A stretch of 38,624 nt of DNA, from NCBI RefSeq assembly GCF_020514115.1, contig NZ_VTKZ01000015.1:1-38624 (forward strand), in the 5' to 3' direction. The translations under genes were made by a program, and so were the position numbers. Below are positions 17,916 to 26,857 of the stretch, in pieces. The notes below the pieces were generated by a model. The model was not told the origin of the DNA, ran no database searches, and saw only the letters and a list, made by a program, of their open reading frames with translations. How positions within the stretch are numbered: position 1 is the stretch's first letter; every line of letters begins with the position of its first letter. Origin of the DNA: Synechococcus sp. MU1642. GTDB lineage: Bacteria; Cyanobacteriota; Cyanobacteriia; PCC-6307; Cyanobiaceae.

Positions 17916-18578
17916 TTGACCGATTCACTCGCTGCGCGGTGGCAGGCGCTCAATCTCGACCGTCCTTCCTCCGCCAGACTCCTGGCCGTCAGCAAAGGGC
18001 ACCCAGCAGCTGCTGTGCGTTGCGTGGCTGAACTTGGTCAGTTTGATTTCGGGGAAAGCCGCGTTCAGGAGGCTCTGCCGAAGCAAGAGGAGCTGATCGA
18101 TCTGAACTTGCGCTGGCATTTCATCGGTCGCCTGCAAAGCAACAAAGTGCGGCCGGTGGTGAAAGCCTTCGATGTCATTCACTCGGTGGATTCCCTGTCG
18201 CTGGCCGAACGGGTGTCGCGCATCGCTGTGGAGGAGGCTCGTCAGCCTGACGTTCTGCTGCAGGTGAAACTGCGCCCAGATCCCAGCAAGGGGGGGCTGT
18301 CGGCCGATGAACTAAGCGCCATTTGGTCAGACCTTCAGGCTCTGCCGGGGTTACGGATCTCGGGTCTGATGACCATGGCGCCGCTCGATATGGCTGCAGA
18401 GCAGCGCAAGGACTTGTTTTCTGACTGCCGTGCCTTGGCCGATCAGCTTGCTTTGGAGGAGTGCTCGATGGGGATGAGCACGGATTGGAAAGAGGCGGTG
18501 GAAGCGGGCAGTACCTGGCTCAGGATCGGTTCGGCACTGTTCGGCCCGAGATTGGTGTCAACAGACGCTGCGAATTGA
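17916..18578 (+). CDS. pipY: PipY, YggS-family PLP homeostasis protein
   Basis: A single-domain PLP-binding TIM-barrel protein. The Schiff-base lysine is in RLLAVSKGHP (K27), followed by FGESRVQEALPKQEEL, WHFIGRLQSNK, VDSLSLAERV and GLMTMAPLD, ending with the phosphate-binding segment MGMSTDWKEAVEAGSTWLRI and GSALFG. It keeps free PLP and vitamer pools balanced and has no known catalytic reaction. The open frame extends 20 codons upstream into pipX, but TTG at 17916, four bases after the pipX stop, gives the usual 220-residue length (LTDSLAARWQ). Coupling to pipX is a conserved cyanobacterial trait. Confidence 0.92.
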   Translation: MTDSLAARWQALNLDRPSSARLLAVSKGHPAAAVRCVAELGQFDFGESRVQEALPKQEELIDLNLRWHFIGRLQSNKVRPVVKAFDVIHSVDSLSLAERVSRIAVEEARQPDVLLQVKLRPDPSKGGLSADELSAIWSDLQALPGLRISGLMTMAPLDMAAEQRKDLFSDCRALADQLALEECSMGMSTDWKEAVEAGSTWLRIGSALFGPRLVSTDAAN

Positions 18579-18653
18579 CTTGCCCCGCCGCAGCGAAAAC
18601 GGTATCCAGGGACATGGTTTTCGAACCTCATTCAGACCGAGAGGAATCCCAAG

Positions 18654-19220
18654 GTGTCGCTGATCTCCCGTCTCCGTGCCGTCGTCGCTGGCGATGACTA
18701 TCTCGATGGCGAATTGGATGATTTCGCTTACGACGACGAGCAAGACGACCAGGATCAGCGCGCCCTGCAGGCTGACGGAGGTGCGTTAGCACCCATTGGT
18801 GACTCCAACCCGTTTGATCTCGGTGGTGATCTGCCTGGATCCAACGTGATCGGCATGCCCGGCATCAGCAATGCTGCGTCCGAGGTGAATGTGATGGAGC
18901 CCCGCAGCTTTGATGAAATGCCTCGGGCCATTCAAGCTTTGCGGGAACGTAAGACCGTCATCCTCAATCTCACGATGATGGAGCCCGACCAGGCGCAGCG
19001 TGCTGTTGATTTTGTGGCTGGTGGCACCTTCGCGATCGATGGACATCAAGAGCGCGTCGGCGAGAGCATCTTCCTGTTCGCCCCCAGCTGCGTCACAGTG
19101 ACTAACACCGGTCAAGACGAAGCCTCAGCTCCAACAGTGGTGAGCCGTGAGGCTGATGTGGCGGATGTCGACGAATCCGCCAGCGCACCCACCCCCGCCT
19201 GGGGAGCGGCTGCACTCTGA
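18654..19220 (+). CDS. sepF: cell division protein SepF
   Basis: Starts at GTG with [19 protein letters not shown], the N-terminal membrane-targeting amphipathic helix. An acidic linker rich in Asp/Glu follows, then the SepF core: [30 protein letters not shown] and [17 protein letters not shown], ending [12 protein letters not shown]. The C-terminal 25 residues are a Glu/Ala/Pro tail. SepF (Cdv2/YlmF) anchors and bundles FtsZ at the septum. Length 188 is typical for cyanobacteria. It sits between pipY and proC, the order usual in these organisms. Confidence 0.93.
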   Translation: MSLISRLRAVVAGDDYLDGELDDFAYDDEQDDQDQRALQADGGALAPIGDSNPFDLGGDLPGSNVIGMPGISNAASEVNVMEPRSFDEMPRAIQALRERKTVILNLTMMEPDQAQRAVDFVAGGTFAIDGHQERVGESIFLFAPSCVTVTNTGQDEASAPTVVSREADVADVDESASAPTPAWGAAAL

Positions 19221-19228
19221 AGCTCCCC

Positions 19229-20041
19229 GTGCAGCCCGCTTTCGGTGTTATCGGCCTGGGTCGCATGGCTCAGGCCCTTGTTACTCCTCTTTTGGAGCGC
19301 GGACGGATTTCTGCCGACCAGCTGTTCGCGGTCGTTGGAGGATCTGGCTCGATTGATCAACGGTGTGGGGCCTTGCCGGCGGGCATCGGTTTGGTTGCCG
19401 CTGATGATCCTTCCGCTCAGCAGGTCTGGACGGCCCCTGTTCAGCTGCTTGCGGTGAAGCCGCAGCAACTTGATGCCGTTGCAGCAGCTGCGGCACCTGT
19501 TGCGGGTCAACCGCTGCTGATCTCCGTGTTGGCGGGGGTGTCTCTGGCGCGTTTGCAGCATTTGTTTCCCGGTCATCGCTGTGTGCGAGCGGTGCCCAAT
19601 ACCCCTGCGCTTGTGGGAGCGGGCTTGACAGCTCTGGCCTGGGGGGAAGGGATCGACGAAGGGCAACGGGACCAGGTGCGGCAGCTGTTCGCTGATGTGG
19701 GCGAAGTGCTGGAGCTGACGGAAGCCAAGCTTGATGCCTTCCTGGCCCTCACTTCATCGGGCCCTGCCTTTGTGGCCCTGGTGGCGGAAGCCATGGCTGA
19801 TGGAGCTGTTGCAGCCGGTCTTCCCAGAGACCTGGCCTTGCGGCTGAGCCATCGCACTCTGGCTGGAACGGCTGAGCTGCTGGACCGTCGCGATTTGCAT
19901 CCTGCCCAGCTCAAGGACATGGTCACCTCACCAGGGGGCACCACGATCGCCGGCGTCCGCGCGCTGGAACGCATTGGTCTGCGCTCCGCCTTGATAGAAG
20001 CGGTTGTCGCTGCTGCAGAACGCAGTCGAGAGCTGGCCTAG
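19229..20041 (+). CDS. proC: pyrroline-5-carboxylate reductase
   Basis: A 270-residue enzyme making L-proline from pyrroline-5-carboxylate with NAD(P)H. It has an N-terminal Rossmann fold (FGVIGLGRMAQAL), the AVKPQQLDAV segment, VRAVPNTPALVGAG in the middle, and the C-terminal dimer domain with ALTSSGPAFVALVAEAMADG and LKDMVTSPGGTTIAG, the family signature. The GTG at 19229 lies eight bases after the sepF stop. The stop overlaps the stop of the convergent cobI within a palindromic CCTAGG. Confidence 0.95.
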   Translation: MQPAFGVIGLGRMAQALVTPLLERGRISADQLFAVVGGSGSIDQRCGALPAGIGLVAADDPSAQQVWTAPVQLLAVKPQQLDAVAAAAAPVAGQPLLISVLAGVSLARLQHLFPGHRCVRAVPNTPALVGAGLTALAWGEGIDEGQRDQVRQLFADVGEVLELTEAKLDAFLALTSSGPAFVALVAEAMADGAVAAGLPRDLALRLSHRTLAGTAELLDRRDLHPAQLKDMVTSPGGTTIAGVRALERIGLRSALIEAVVAAAERSRELA

Positions 20042-20748
20042 GGCAACACCTCCGGCCATCCCTGACGGATCAGCAGCAGCGAGAAATAGGGGCGGGGTTC
20101 GGCCGCGACTGCATCCGCGCAGCAGATCTTCTGGTTGGGCCAGCCGACCCGTTCGGCAAACAGCGCTTGCTGCAGCAGACCTCGCTGCTTCAGCAGGGGT
20201 TGCACCCAACTCCAGCGCCGGCCCAGCTTCAGCAGGGCAAGAACTTGACCCGTCGCAGCGGCGGTGTCCAGCACCTTCTCCAGCTCCTCGGGGGTGTCGG
20301 GGCAGGGGCGCAACAGCAGTTGGTCCTGCTGAAGCGCGAGGGGCCAGAGGCCGGCAGCCGCGGCTGCCGAGCAGGAGGTGATGCCAGGAATCACGCTGAT
20401 GGGACAGTCGGGCCATGCCTGACGAAGGGCCAGCAGCACATAGCTGCAGCTCGCAAACACGGACGCATCTCCTTCGCAGAGCAGTGCCACGTGTTGGCCG
20501 GAACGGACAGCCTGCTGCAGCGCCTGTGCTGCTGCCCCCCAGGCGGATCGACGCGGTTCGGCGGCTTCCACCATCGGGAACAACAACGGCAGGCGCTGAT
20601 GGTCGCTGTGGATCCAGGCGGCGGCGATTTTGGCGGCCATGCTGTCGCTCCCCGGACGGCCCACCGGGTAAGAGACCACATCCGCTTTGCGGATGGCTTC
20701 AACGGCGGCCAGGGTAAGTAGGGAAGGATCACCGGGGCCGACTCCCAC
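20038..20748 (-). CDS. cobI: precorrin-2 C20-methyltransferase
   Basis: An SAM-dependent tetrapyrrole methylase of the cobalamin pathway adding a methyl at C20 of (cobalt-)precorrin-2. It opens VGVGPGDPSLLTLAAVEAIR, the SAM-binding GxGxGDxxxLT, with VALLCEGDASVFASCSYVLL and VIPGITSCSAAAAAG later. The length of 236 is typical. The first allowed start is GTG at 20748, but homologues normally have a few residues (here GGLTLV) before VGVGPGD, and no ATG lies upstream in frame before the divergent mtnD. A CTG start or other rare codon may be used. It converges tail to tail with proC. Confidence 0.9.
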   Translation of the reverse strand: MGVGPGDPSLLTLAAVEAIRKADVVSYPVGRPGSDSMAAKIAAAWIHSDHQRLPLLFPMVEAAEPRRSAWGAAAQALQQAVRSGQHVALLCEGDASVFASCSYVLLALRQAWPDCPISVIPGITSCSAAAAAGLWPLALQQDQLLLRPCPDTPEELEKVLDTAAATGQVLALLKLGRRWSWVQPLLKQRGLLQQALFAERVGWPNQKICCADAVAAEPRPYFSLLLIRQGWPEVLP

Positions 20749-20816
20749 CAGCGTGAGACCCCCAGTCGTGGTGGGATCGATGATGGTCAGCAGTCGATGC
20801 GCCCGGGGTCCAGACG

Positions 20817-21377
20817 ATGAGTCGTCTCAGCATCTTTCCAGACGAAACCGCAGCCCATGCTCCGGATGAGCAAGTGCCCGAGCTGGAGAGCCATGATCCA
20901 GCGGTGATTCAGGCGGAGCTCAGCCGCCGAGGCATCAGCTTTGAGCAATGGCCAGCTGAGCAGAGCCTGACGGATGGGGCCGATCAGTCCGCCATCCTTC
21001 AGACCTATGCCGATGCGATTGCCCGGGTTCAAGGCGATGGCGGTTATGCCACGGTCGATGCGATTCGGATGACGCCGGATCATCCTGATCGTGAGCTCCT
21101 GCGCCGTAAGTTCCTTGAGGAGCACACCCACGCCGAAGACGAAGTGCGCTTTTTTGTGGAAGGGTGCGGTTTGTTTGTGCTGCACATCGGTGCCGAGGTG
21201 CTCAGCGTGCTGTGCGAACGGGGCGACTTGATGCGGGTCCCTGCCGGGACCCGTCATTGGTTTGACATGGGCTCTCAGCCCCGGTTTTGTGCCGTGCGTT
21301 GGTTCAACAACCCCGAGGGATGGGTGGCGCAGTACACCGGCAGCAACATCGCCCAGCGTTTTCCCAGGCTTGACTAG
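20817..21377 (+). CDS. mtnD: acireductone dioxygenase
   Basis: A cupin metalloenzyme of the methionine salvage pathway, splitting acireductone with O2. The metal ligands are clear: H103, H105 and E109 in FLEEHTHAEDEVRFFVEG, and H147 in VPAGTRHWFDMG. The length of 186 is normal. With Fe it yields the methionine precursor 4-methylthio-2-oxobutyrate and formate; with Ni it yields CO as well. The metal cannot be told from sequence. It is divergent from cobI with 68 bp between. No other salvage gene is adjacent. Confidence 0.93.
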   Translation: MSRLSIFPDETAAHAPDEQVPELESHDPAVIQAELSRRGISFEQWPAEQSLTDGADQSAILQTYADAIARVQGDGGYATVDAIRMTPDHPDRELLRRKFLEEHTHAEDEVRFFVEGCGLFVLHIGAEVLSVLCERGDLMRVPAGTRHWFDMGSQPRFCAVRWFNNPEGWVAQYTGSNIAQRFPRLD

Positions 21378-21426
21378 GGGGGCTTTCAGGAGATCTTGAT
21401 GCGCCTCAATCGCTCCTTTAGAGCCC

Positions 21427-21651
21427 TTGGGTCCCGCCGATCCGCGGGAGCTCGGGCGGATCTGGATCGGAATTGAACCGCAGTCCCCCACGGGGCGAGG
21501 CCATCTAGGCATTCATCTCGACCCCAGCGTCAACCGTAATGCCAACAGCGGCAGGCTCGGCTGTGTCGGCTTGATTCGCTGGGACGACATGCAGACCCTC
21601 GCGGGTCTGGTGCAGCGCCGTAACGTCCGAACATTGGTGGTGAGCGAGTGA
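21427..21651 (+). CDS. short hypothetical protein, possibly the C-terminal remnant of a larger enzyme
   Basis: Encodes from TTG a 74-residue product: GPADPRELGRIWIGIEPQSP, then GRGHLGIHLDPSVNR, then NSGRLGCVGLIRWDDM and TLAGLVQRRNVRTLVVSE. The pairing of GIH with a later GxxGCVGL resembles the His and Cys arrangement of L,D-transpeptidase-like folds, but the match is faint. No start sits where such a domain would begin, and mtnD ends 49 bases upstream, so it may be a truncated relic. Its TGA abuts the ATG of the next gene with no gap, implying coupled translation and suggesting it is still expressed. Confidence 0.45.
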   Translation: MGPADPRELGRIWIGIEPQSPTGRGHLGIHLDPSVNRNANSGRLGCVGLIRWDDMQTLAGLVQRRNVRTLVVSE

Positions 21652-22170
21652 ATGTTCTCCGATTGGGGCTTCAGTTGGGGCGGCTGGTTGGACAATCGCC
21701 GGGGTGAGTGGTGGCTGCTGGCGCAACTCCTGCTGATCACGGCCCATCTGCTGCCGGTCTGGCCTGCTCCGGCCAGCTTCGGTGTGGCGATCTGGCCCAA
21801 GCACTTGTTTTGGCTGGGCTTTCTGCTGTTGGCTTTTGGTCTGTTTAGGGCCATTGAGGCGTTTCACTGCCTTGGGGCCAGCCTTTCGCCGCTGCCGGCG
21901 CCCAAGCCGTCCAACCAGTTGATCGCCACAGGCACATATGCCATCTGCCGGCATCCGTTGTACCGGGCCGTGTTGCTGTGTTCCGCAGGAGTGGTGCTGG
22001 CCACAGGCAGCCTGCTTCATCTGTTGCTTTTGGTCAGCCTCGCGGTGGTGCTGCGGGGCAAAGCCCGCTTCGAGGAGCAGGGGTTACGGGCGCTGCATCC
22101 GGATTACAGCCAATACGCCGCGGTCACTCCGGCGATTTTGGGCTGGGCTCCTGGATTGGACTGGCGCTGA
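21652..22170 (+). CDS. isoprenylcysteine carboxyl methyltransferase-family membrane protein
   Basis: A 172-residue protein with about four hydrophobic helices. Its C-terminal half carries the ICMT/PEMT-like signature TGTYAICRHPLYRAVLL followed by an ALHPDYSQYAAVTP segment; the R-H-P motif binds SAM. Bacterial members methylate unknown membrane-bound substrates or act in lipid and isoprenoid chemistry. Start ATG directly follows the stop of the preceding small frame. It converges on the glycosyltransferase gene with nine bases between. Confidence 0.72.
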   Translation: MFSDWGFSWGGWLDNRRGEWWLLAQLLLITAHLLPVWPAPASFGVAIWPKHLFWLGFLLLAFGLFRAIEAFHCLGASLSPLPAPKPSNQLIATGTYAICRHPLYRAVLLCSAGVVLATGSLLHLLLLVSLAVVLRGKARFEEQGLRALHPDYSQYAAVTPAILGWAPGLDWR

Positions 22171-22179
22171 TTGGCTGGC

Positions 22180-23349
22180 TCAGGCGGCGACCGTGCTGGC
22201 TTGAATCAGGTCGGAATAGAGCTGTTCGAGAGCGTCGATGTTGCTTGAAATCGTGTAGCGCTCCAGGGCGCGGAGTCGGGCTTTGCGGCCCAGTTCAGCC
22301 GTTAGCACCGGCTGGTCCCTGAGCACCGGCAGCAGCGTGCGTAACTGGGTGGTGACGCCCTGGGTACTCAGCACGATTCCCGCCCCTTGCTCCAGCACCT
22401 CGCCATCGGCACCGGCATCGGTGGCCACGCATGCTGTTCCGGTGGCCATCGCCTCCAGTAAGGCCAGTGACAGGCCCTCTACAAGGCTTGGCAGGATGAA
22501 GACCTCAGCGCACTGGAGCAGGGCAACCCGGGTGTCCAAGTTCGGCTCGTGGCCCCACCAGAGGATTCGATCTTCGTTGAACTGGTTCATCAGGCTGTTG
22601 CGCAGCGGGCCGTCGCCGACGATCACCAACCGACAGCCTTCCGGTGAGACCAGACGCCATGCCCGCAGCAGGGCTTCAACGTTCTTCTCCGTTGCCAGGC
22701 GCCCCATGTAGAGGAAGATCCGTTCTCGGCCCAGCCGCTGCCGAACCTGTTGATGCATCAGTGAAAGGGTGCCGGGGCTAGTGGGGCACCAGCGGTCAGT
22801 GTCCACACCATTGGGAATCACCGTCAGACGATCGGCTGGAACGCCGAGGCGCTCGAGAAAATCCGCCTGAAGCTGTGAAAACACGATCACCCGCTCATAG
22901 CGAGCCAGGGCCGGTGCATACAGCTGGTAGGTGAGCTGTTGGGTGCCCGCCGTCAGGTTGCGCAGGCCTGCATCGAAGGGAGGATGAAAGGTGGCGACCA
23001 GGGGCACGCCCAATTGCTGGCAGAGCTCCGGCAGGCGGAAATCCAGGGGCGAAAGGGTGAGGCTGGCGTGCACCAGGTCGGGCTGCAGCCGCTCCAGGGA
23101 TTCCCGCAGCTCCCGCTGCGCTCCTGGTGAAGGGATTGTGTAGACCTGCGATTTGACCAGATAGGGCAGGCTGACGTCCGGGTCGTTAGCCAGCAGAGAT
23201 GTGTTGTCGCGCTCTGGGCTGCGCGGATTATCGAAATGGATGAAGTGCACCTGATGCCCGCGTTTTCGCAGGGCTTCCGTGGTGCTGATCCCGTAGGACA
23301 CATTCCCGCAGAAGGGAGCCTTCTTGCCGAGCCACGCAATCTGCGCCAA
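22180..23349 (-). CDS. GT4-family glycosyltransferase
   Basis: A 389-residue GT-B enzyme of family 4. N-terminal features are GNVSYGISTTEALRKRGHQV (acceptor side) and DLVHASLTLSPLDFRLPEL. The C-terminal donor domain has RIFLYMGRLATEKNVEALLR, VIVGDGPLRNSL, and the E-x7-E motif LPSLVEGLSLALLEAMATG that holds the nucleotide sugar. The HFIHFDNPRSP opening and linear layout recall BshA- and SqdX-like enzymes, but the substrate is not clear from sequence. It lies 32 bp downstream of the MFS transporter on the same strand; the pair may export and build a glycolipid or pigment glycoside. Confidence 0.82.
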   Translation of the reverse strand: MAQIAWLGKKAPFCGNVSYGISTTEALRKRGHQVHFIHFDNPRSPERDNTSLLANDPDVSLPYLVKSQVYTIPSPGAQRELRESLERLQPDLVHASLTLSPLDFRLPELCQQLGVPLVATFHPPFDAGLRNLTAGTQQLTYQLYAPALARYERVIVFSQLQADFLERLGVPADRLTVIPNGVDTDRWCPTSPGTLSLMHQQVRQRLGRERIFLYMGRLATEKNVEALLRAWRLVSPEGCRLVIVGDGPLRNSLMNQFNEDRILWWGHEPNLDTRVALLQCAEVFILPSLVEGLSLALLEAMATGTACVATDAGADGEVLEQGAGIVLSTQGVTTQLRTLLPVLRDQPVLTAELGRKARLRALERYTISSNIDALEQLYSDLIQASTVAA

Positions 23350-23381
23350 GCGGGTTGGGCCTCCTCAGGCGAAACGGCAAG

Positions 23382-24761
23382 TTAGCAGCGTTGCCACGGT
23401 CGCTCGATCATCGCCGCCACCAGCGCCAACCCTGCCAGCAGCCACAGCACCGGTTGAAGACCGATGCTGCTCACCAAGGTGCCTGCCAGCACCAGCGGCA
23501 GACTCAGGGCGATGTTGATCAAGTTGTTCTGAAGCCCGAACACCCTGCCGCGCTCGGTTTCGGGGGTCTCTTCTTGAATTGTGGTCTGCGCTGGTATCGC
23601 TACCAGAGCTGCTCCAATGCCGAGGATGCCGCAGAGGCTCAGGGTGAAGGGCAGAGATCCCCGCAGTTGGCTGAGCAGCACCAAGGTCCAGGTGATGGTT
23701 CCAAGGCCTGCTGCCGTTAGTCGGCGGCGGCTGAACCGATGGCCCAGCTGGGCGATCACCACGGCTCCGATCGCCATGCCCAGACCACTCATCGCGAGCA
23801 GGGCACCAAAGCCTGAAGCCCCCAGGTTGTCGATCAGGGCCGCCAGTTGGAGCGCTAACACGTAGAGCGCTGCCAACAGGCTGTATAGAAGCACCAGGTG
23901 AATCATGGCGCCGCGAACCGACGGCACCCGGCGCAGCACCTGCAATCCTTCGCCGATCTCCGCCCACACCGATGTGTTGGAGGCGGGCTTTGGGGCTTCC
24001 TGCAGCTTCAGGCGCGACAGGCTGAGGGCCGCGAGGCCGTAGCAGAGAGGTAGCAGCAGAAACTCGCCGCCATCGATGCCGAGGATCGCCAGGCTGCTGT
24101 GCAGGGCGCGAAGAATCGGTTCCCCCAGGGCGAAGCCCAGGATCGTGGCCCCCATGCTGGTGGCTTGGTAGAGGGAGTTGGCTGCCAACAGGTGTTCTCC
24201 CGGCACCACCACAGGAATTGTGGCCTGTTCCGAGGGGGCAAAAAACTGGGTCAGGATCGACTCCAGGAAGGTCATGCCCACTAGCCCCCAGTAGCCCCAG
24301 GGGAGACCAAGCCAGACGGGCCCTGGCAGAAGACATAGCGGTGCGAACACCACCAACAGGGCTCGTACGGCATTGCTGGCCACCATCACCCGACGCTTGG
24401 GCCAGCGGTCAGCCCAGACCCCAGCCACCGTTCCCAGCAGCATGGCCGGGATGGTGTTCGCCACAAAGATGCCTGTGGCGAGCAGGGTGATCACCTGGGT
24501 GCGCGTGCTGATGTCAAGGCCGTAACCCGACGCCATTTCCGCCAGCACGCCACTTCCCTGCCCCCTCAGCAGCAAGTGCTGATCGATCAGGAAGACCATC
24601 AGCACGATGTAAAACTTGTCCGCCAGCTGGGAAAAGATCTGGCCCAGCCAGAGTTTTCGGAAGTCGTTGAGGCGAAGCACGGCTTCCAAGCCGCGCTTCC
24701 CCTCCGGATTGCTGCCGGTGGGCAGAGCGGGTTCAGGGGTGGTGAGGCTGGGTCCGCTCAA
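23382..24761 (-). CDS. MFS transporter
   Basis: A 459-residue polytopic protein with about 12 helices, opening with a polar N-terminus and LRLNDFRKLWLGQIFSQLAD, the first-helix pattern of DHA3/EntS-type MFS exporters. A loop GVWADRWPKRRVMVASN after helix 2 is the MFS A-motif variant. The C-terminal half includes HRFSRRRLTAAGLGTI and EETPETERGRVFGLQNNL, also typical. The start is TTG at 24761; no ATG lies nearby in frame. Export of a small molecule or drug is the family theme; the cargo is unknown. It is probably cotranscribed with the GT4 gene. Confidence 0.82.
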   Translation of the reverse strand: MSGPSLTTPEPALPTGSNPEGKRGLEAVLRLNDFRKLWLGQIFSQLADKFYIVLMVFLIDQHLLLRGQGSGVLAEMASGYGLDISTRTQVITLLATGIFVANTIPAMLLGTVAGVWADRWPKRRVMVASNAVRALLVVFAPLCLLPGPVWLGLPWGYWGLVGMTFLESILTQFFAPSEQATIPVVVPGEHLLAANSLYQATSMGATILGFALGEPILRALHSSLAILGIDGGEFLLLPLCYGLAALSLSRLKLQEAPKPASNTSVWAEIGEGLQVLRRVPSVRGAMIHLVLLYSLLAALYVLALQLAALIDNLGASGFGALLAMSGLGMAIGAVVIAQLGHRFSRRRLTAAGLGTITWTLVLLSQLRGSLPFTLSLCGILGIGAALVAIPAQTTIQEETPETERGRVFGLQNNLINIALSLPLVLAGTLVSSIGLQPVLWLLAGLALVAAMIERPWQRC

Positions 24762-24789
24762 GGGGCAATTGCATCGCGGCCATGATGGC

Positions 24790-25563
24790 TCACGCGCCTG
24801 CCAGCAGCGTCTCTCGCAGCATGGCCAGGGCTTTGCTGGGTCGGTTCAGATGCGTCCGGCTCCAGATCTCGACCAACCGCAGCAGTCGGCTCCATACGGC
24901 TGGGGGGCCCATCAGCTCCCCATCCCGGCGACGGGGCAGTTCGGCCCTAGTCAGTCGCTGCAGTAGGGCCAGTTCGGAGGGATTCAGCTGGATCGCAGCC
25001 CCAGGCTGCTCATCGATCGCAAACCCGTCCTGTGGCAGCAGGCTGCAGCGCCAGTCCCACTGCCCCAGCGGTGGGTCCAGGGGATCGCCCGTGATGCAGC
25101 AGGTCTGCAACGGCAGTCCATAACCGCCCAGGGTGAGCAGATGGATGCAGGCTTGGACCGTGCAGGCCAGCACCAGCTCCGGGTCGGCTCGGTGCTCCTC
25201 CAGGCGTTCCAGATGCAGCTGCATCGTGGCAAGCAGCCCCTCCACGGGGTCCTGGGCCGCCAGTTGAAGGCACAGATCACACAGGGCCTGCGCCGCAGCC
25301 AGGGTTTCCAGCTGTTGTCCGAGGCCTGAAAAACTGCGCAGCACCCGCAGTTGTCGCACCCGGGTCAGGCCACTGCGTCCTCCTACCTGCAGTTCCAGCA
25401 GGGTGAGGGGGGCCGCGGCGGCCAGACTGCTCTTGGGACGGCGTGCTCCGGGAACGGCGAAGCGACTAACGCCCTCCGCATCACTGAGCAGGCTCAGCAG
25501 GCGGTCGTGCTCGCCGAGGGGGCCTACCTTGAGGGCGAGTCCGGTGAGGCGTCGTTCTGCCAT
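24790..25563 (-). CDS. recO: DNA repair protein RecO
   Basis: A 257-residue protein opening MAERRLTGLALKVGPLGEHD, then RLLSLLSDAEG, the OB-fold that binds ssDNA, followed by KSSLAAAAPLTLLELQVGGR and a helical domain with TLAAAQALCDLCLQLA. RecO loads RecA onto SSB-coated ssDNA with RecR. The ATG immediately follows the deoC stop (TGAATG), so the two are translationally coupled. The pair lies behind hpf on the minus strand. Confidence 0.88.
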   Translation of the reverse strand: MAERRLTGLALKVGPLGEHDRLLSLLSDAEGVSRFAVPGARRPKSSLAAAAPLTLLELQVGGRSGLTRVRQLRVLRSFSGLGQQLETLAAAQALCDLCLQLAAQDPVEGLLATMQLHLERLEEHRADPELVLACTVQACIHLLTLGGYGLPLQTCCITGDPLDPPLGQWDWRCSLLPQDGFAIDEQPGAAIQLNPSELALLQRLTRAELPRRRDGELMGPPAVWSRLLRLVEIWSRTHLNRPSKALAMLRETLLAGA

Positions 25564-26244
25564 TCAGGCCGCGGGGCGGCGCTGGGCCTGCAGCAGAGCC
25601 GGCGCGCTGCTGGTGCCCAGCAGATCGGCCCCCGCCAACAAAAGCTCTCCCGCATGGCTGAGGCTATGGATGCCCCCGGCCGCCTTGATGGCGCAGCGTT
25701 TGCGGATCAGCTGTTTCAACTGGCGGATCTGATCTGCATGACATGCCGGACCGAAGCCGTTGCTGGTCTGCAGTCCCGCAGCGCCAGCATCGATGGCGGC
25801 CTCCACGGCCAGCTCCAGTTGTTCGCTTTCCAGTCGTGCCATGTCCAGGACGGCCCGAAGGGGAACCCCCAGCTCACAAAGGGCGGCGAGTTCCTCGGCA
25901 AACGTGCCTGAATCGCCATTGGCCAAGGCGTTGAAATCAGGCACGACATCGAGCTCCTGGGCGCCATGGGCGGCACACCACTCCGCTTCGGCCAGCTTGA
26001 GTTCAGCGGGAATTGCTCCGAAGGGAAAGCCAATGACCGCCACCAAGATGGGGCCTGCGTCGGTGGTCCCGATGCGTTCCCGCAGCATCGGCAACTGACG
26101 CGGTGTAGTGCAGATGGCCCGCACGCCCTCCTGCATCCCGGAATCGCAGAGGGCTTGCAGCTGGTCCCGGGTCAGCAGGGGGTCGAGGATCGCCTGATCA
26201 AGCCGGGGAGGCAGTTCGGGGAGCTCTTGGGCTGGATCAGCCAT
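25564..26244 (-). CDS. deoC: deoxyribose-phosphate aldolase
   Basis: A class I aldolase of 226 residues splitting 2-deoxyribose-5-phosphate to acetaldehyde and glyceraldehyde-3-phosphate. Seen: AICTTPRQLPMLRE, LVAVIGFPFGA, ELDVVPDFNALANG (usually DMVINIG), and the Schiff-base lysine region KRCAIKAAGGIHSLSHAGEL. The family normally has KASGG; here KAAGG, a mild change. The gene overlaps nothing but abuts recO stop-to-start. It is 14 bp after hpf, consistent with a three-gene transcript hpf-deoC-recO. Confidence 0.9.
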   Translation of the reverse strand: MADPAQELPELPPRLDQAILDPLLTRDQLQALCDSGMQEGVRAICTTPRQLPMLRERIGTTDAGPILVAVIGFPFGAIPAELKLAEAEWCAAHGAQELDVVPDFNALANGDSGTFAEELAALCELGVPLRAVLDMARLESEQLELAVEAAIDAGAAGLQTSNGFGPACHADQIRQLKQLIRKRCAIKAAGGIHSLSHAGELLLAGADLLGTSSAPALLQAQRRPAA

Positions 26245-26258
26245 AGCGGGCTGGGAGG

Positions 26259-26846
26259 TCAGTCACGAGCCTGAATCACGCCATACCCCCCGTGGTTGCG
26301 TCGGTAGATCACCTGCAGTTGATTGCTCTCCTTCTCCCGGAACAGGTAGAAATCGTGGTCGATCAGATCCAGTTGACGGCGCGCCTCATCCAGGCTCATG
26401 GGCGGCATGGAGAAATATTTGCGTCGTACACCCGGATTCGGCAGTTCCGCCTCACGCCCTTGCAGAAGGGAAGCTTCAACGGGGGATGCATCGTTGACCA
26501 CATCCGTGCTGGGGGTGTGGCTGGCGCTGTGGCCGTGGCTGTGGTGGTGATCGCTGTGGCGTTCTTTCCAGCGGCGCAGTTGGCGGGCCAGTTTCCCGGC
26601 GGCCAGATCGATGCTGGAGTAAAGGTTTTCACTGCGTTCTTGGGCGCGGATCACCGTGCCGTTGGCAAAAACCGTCACTTCAGCGGTCTGCTGAGGTACG
26701 CGGGGATTGCGGGCCACTGAGAGATGGACGTCTGCCTCGCGAACGGCATCACCGAAGTGCGCTGTGGCCCGCTCCAATTTGGTTTGGGTGTAATCCCGCA
26801 ACGCCGGCGTGATCTCGAGGTTGCGACCATGGATCAGCAACTTCAT
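26259..26846 (-). CDS. hpf: ribosome hibernation promoting factor, long form (LrtA)
   Basis: A 195-residue protein with two parts. Residues 1-100 are the ribosome-binding fold ([20 protein letters not shown], then [20 protein letters not shown]). A His-rich linker (DHHHSHGHS) follows, and the C-terminal dimer domain has [20 protein letters not shown] and [13 protein letters not shown]. The long form joins two 70S into inactive 100S particles in stationary phase or darkness; the cyanobacterial protein is called LrtA because its mRNA is repressed by light. It is divergent from lipB with 11 bp between starts. Confidence 0.93.
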   Translation of the reverse strand: MKLLIHGRNLEITPALRDYTQTKLERATAHFGDAVREADVHLSVARNPRVPQQTAEVTVFANGTVIRAQERSENLYSSIDLAAGKLARQLRRWKERHSDHHHSHGHSASHTPSTDVVNDASPVEASLLQGREAELPNPGVRRKYFSMPPMSLDEARRQLDLIDHDFYLFREKESNQLQVIYRRNHGGYGVIQARD

Positions 26847-26857
26847 GCCTCGCTCCT

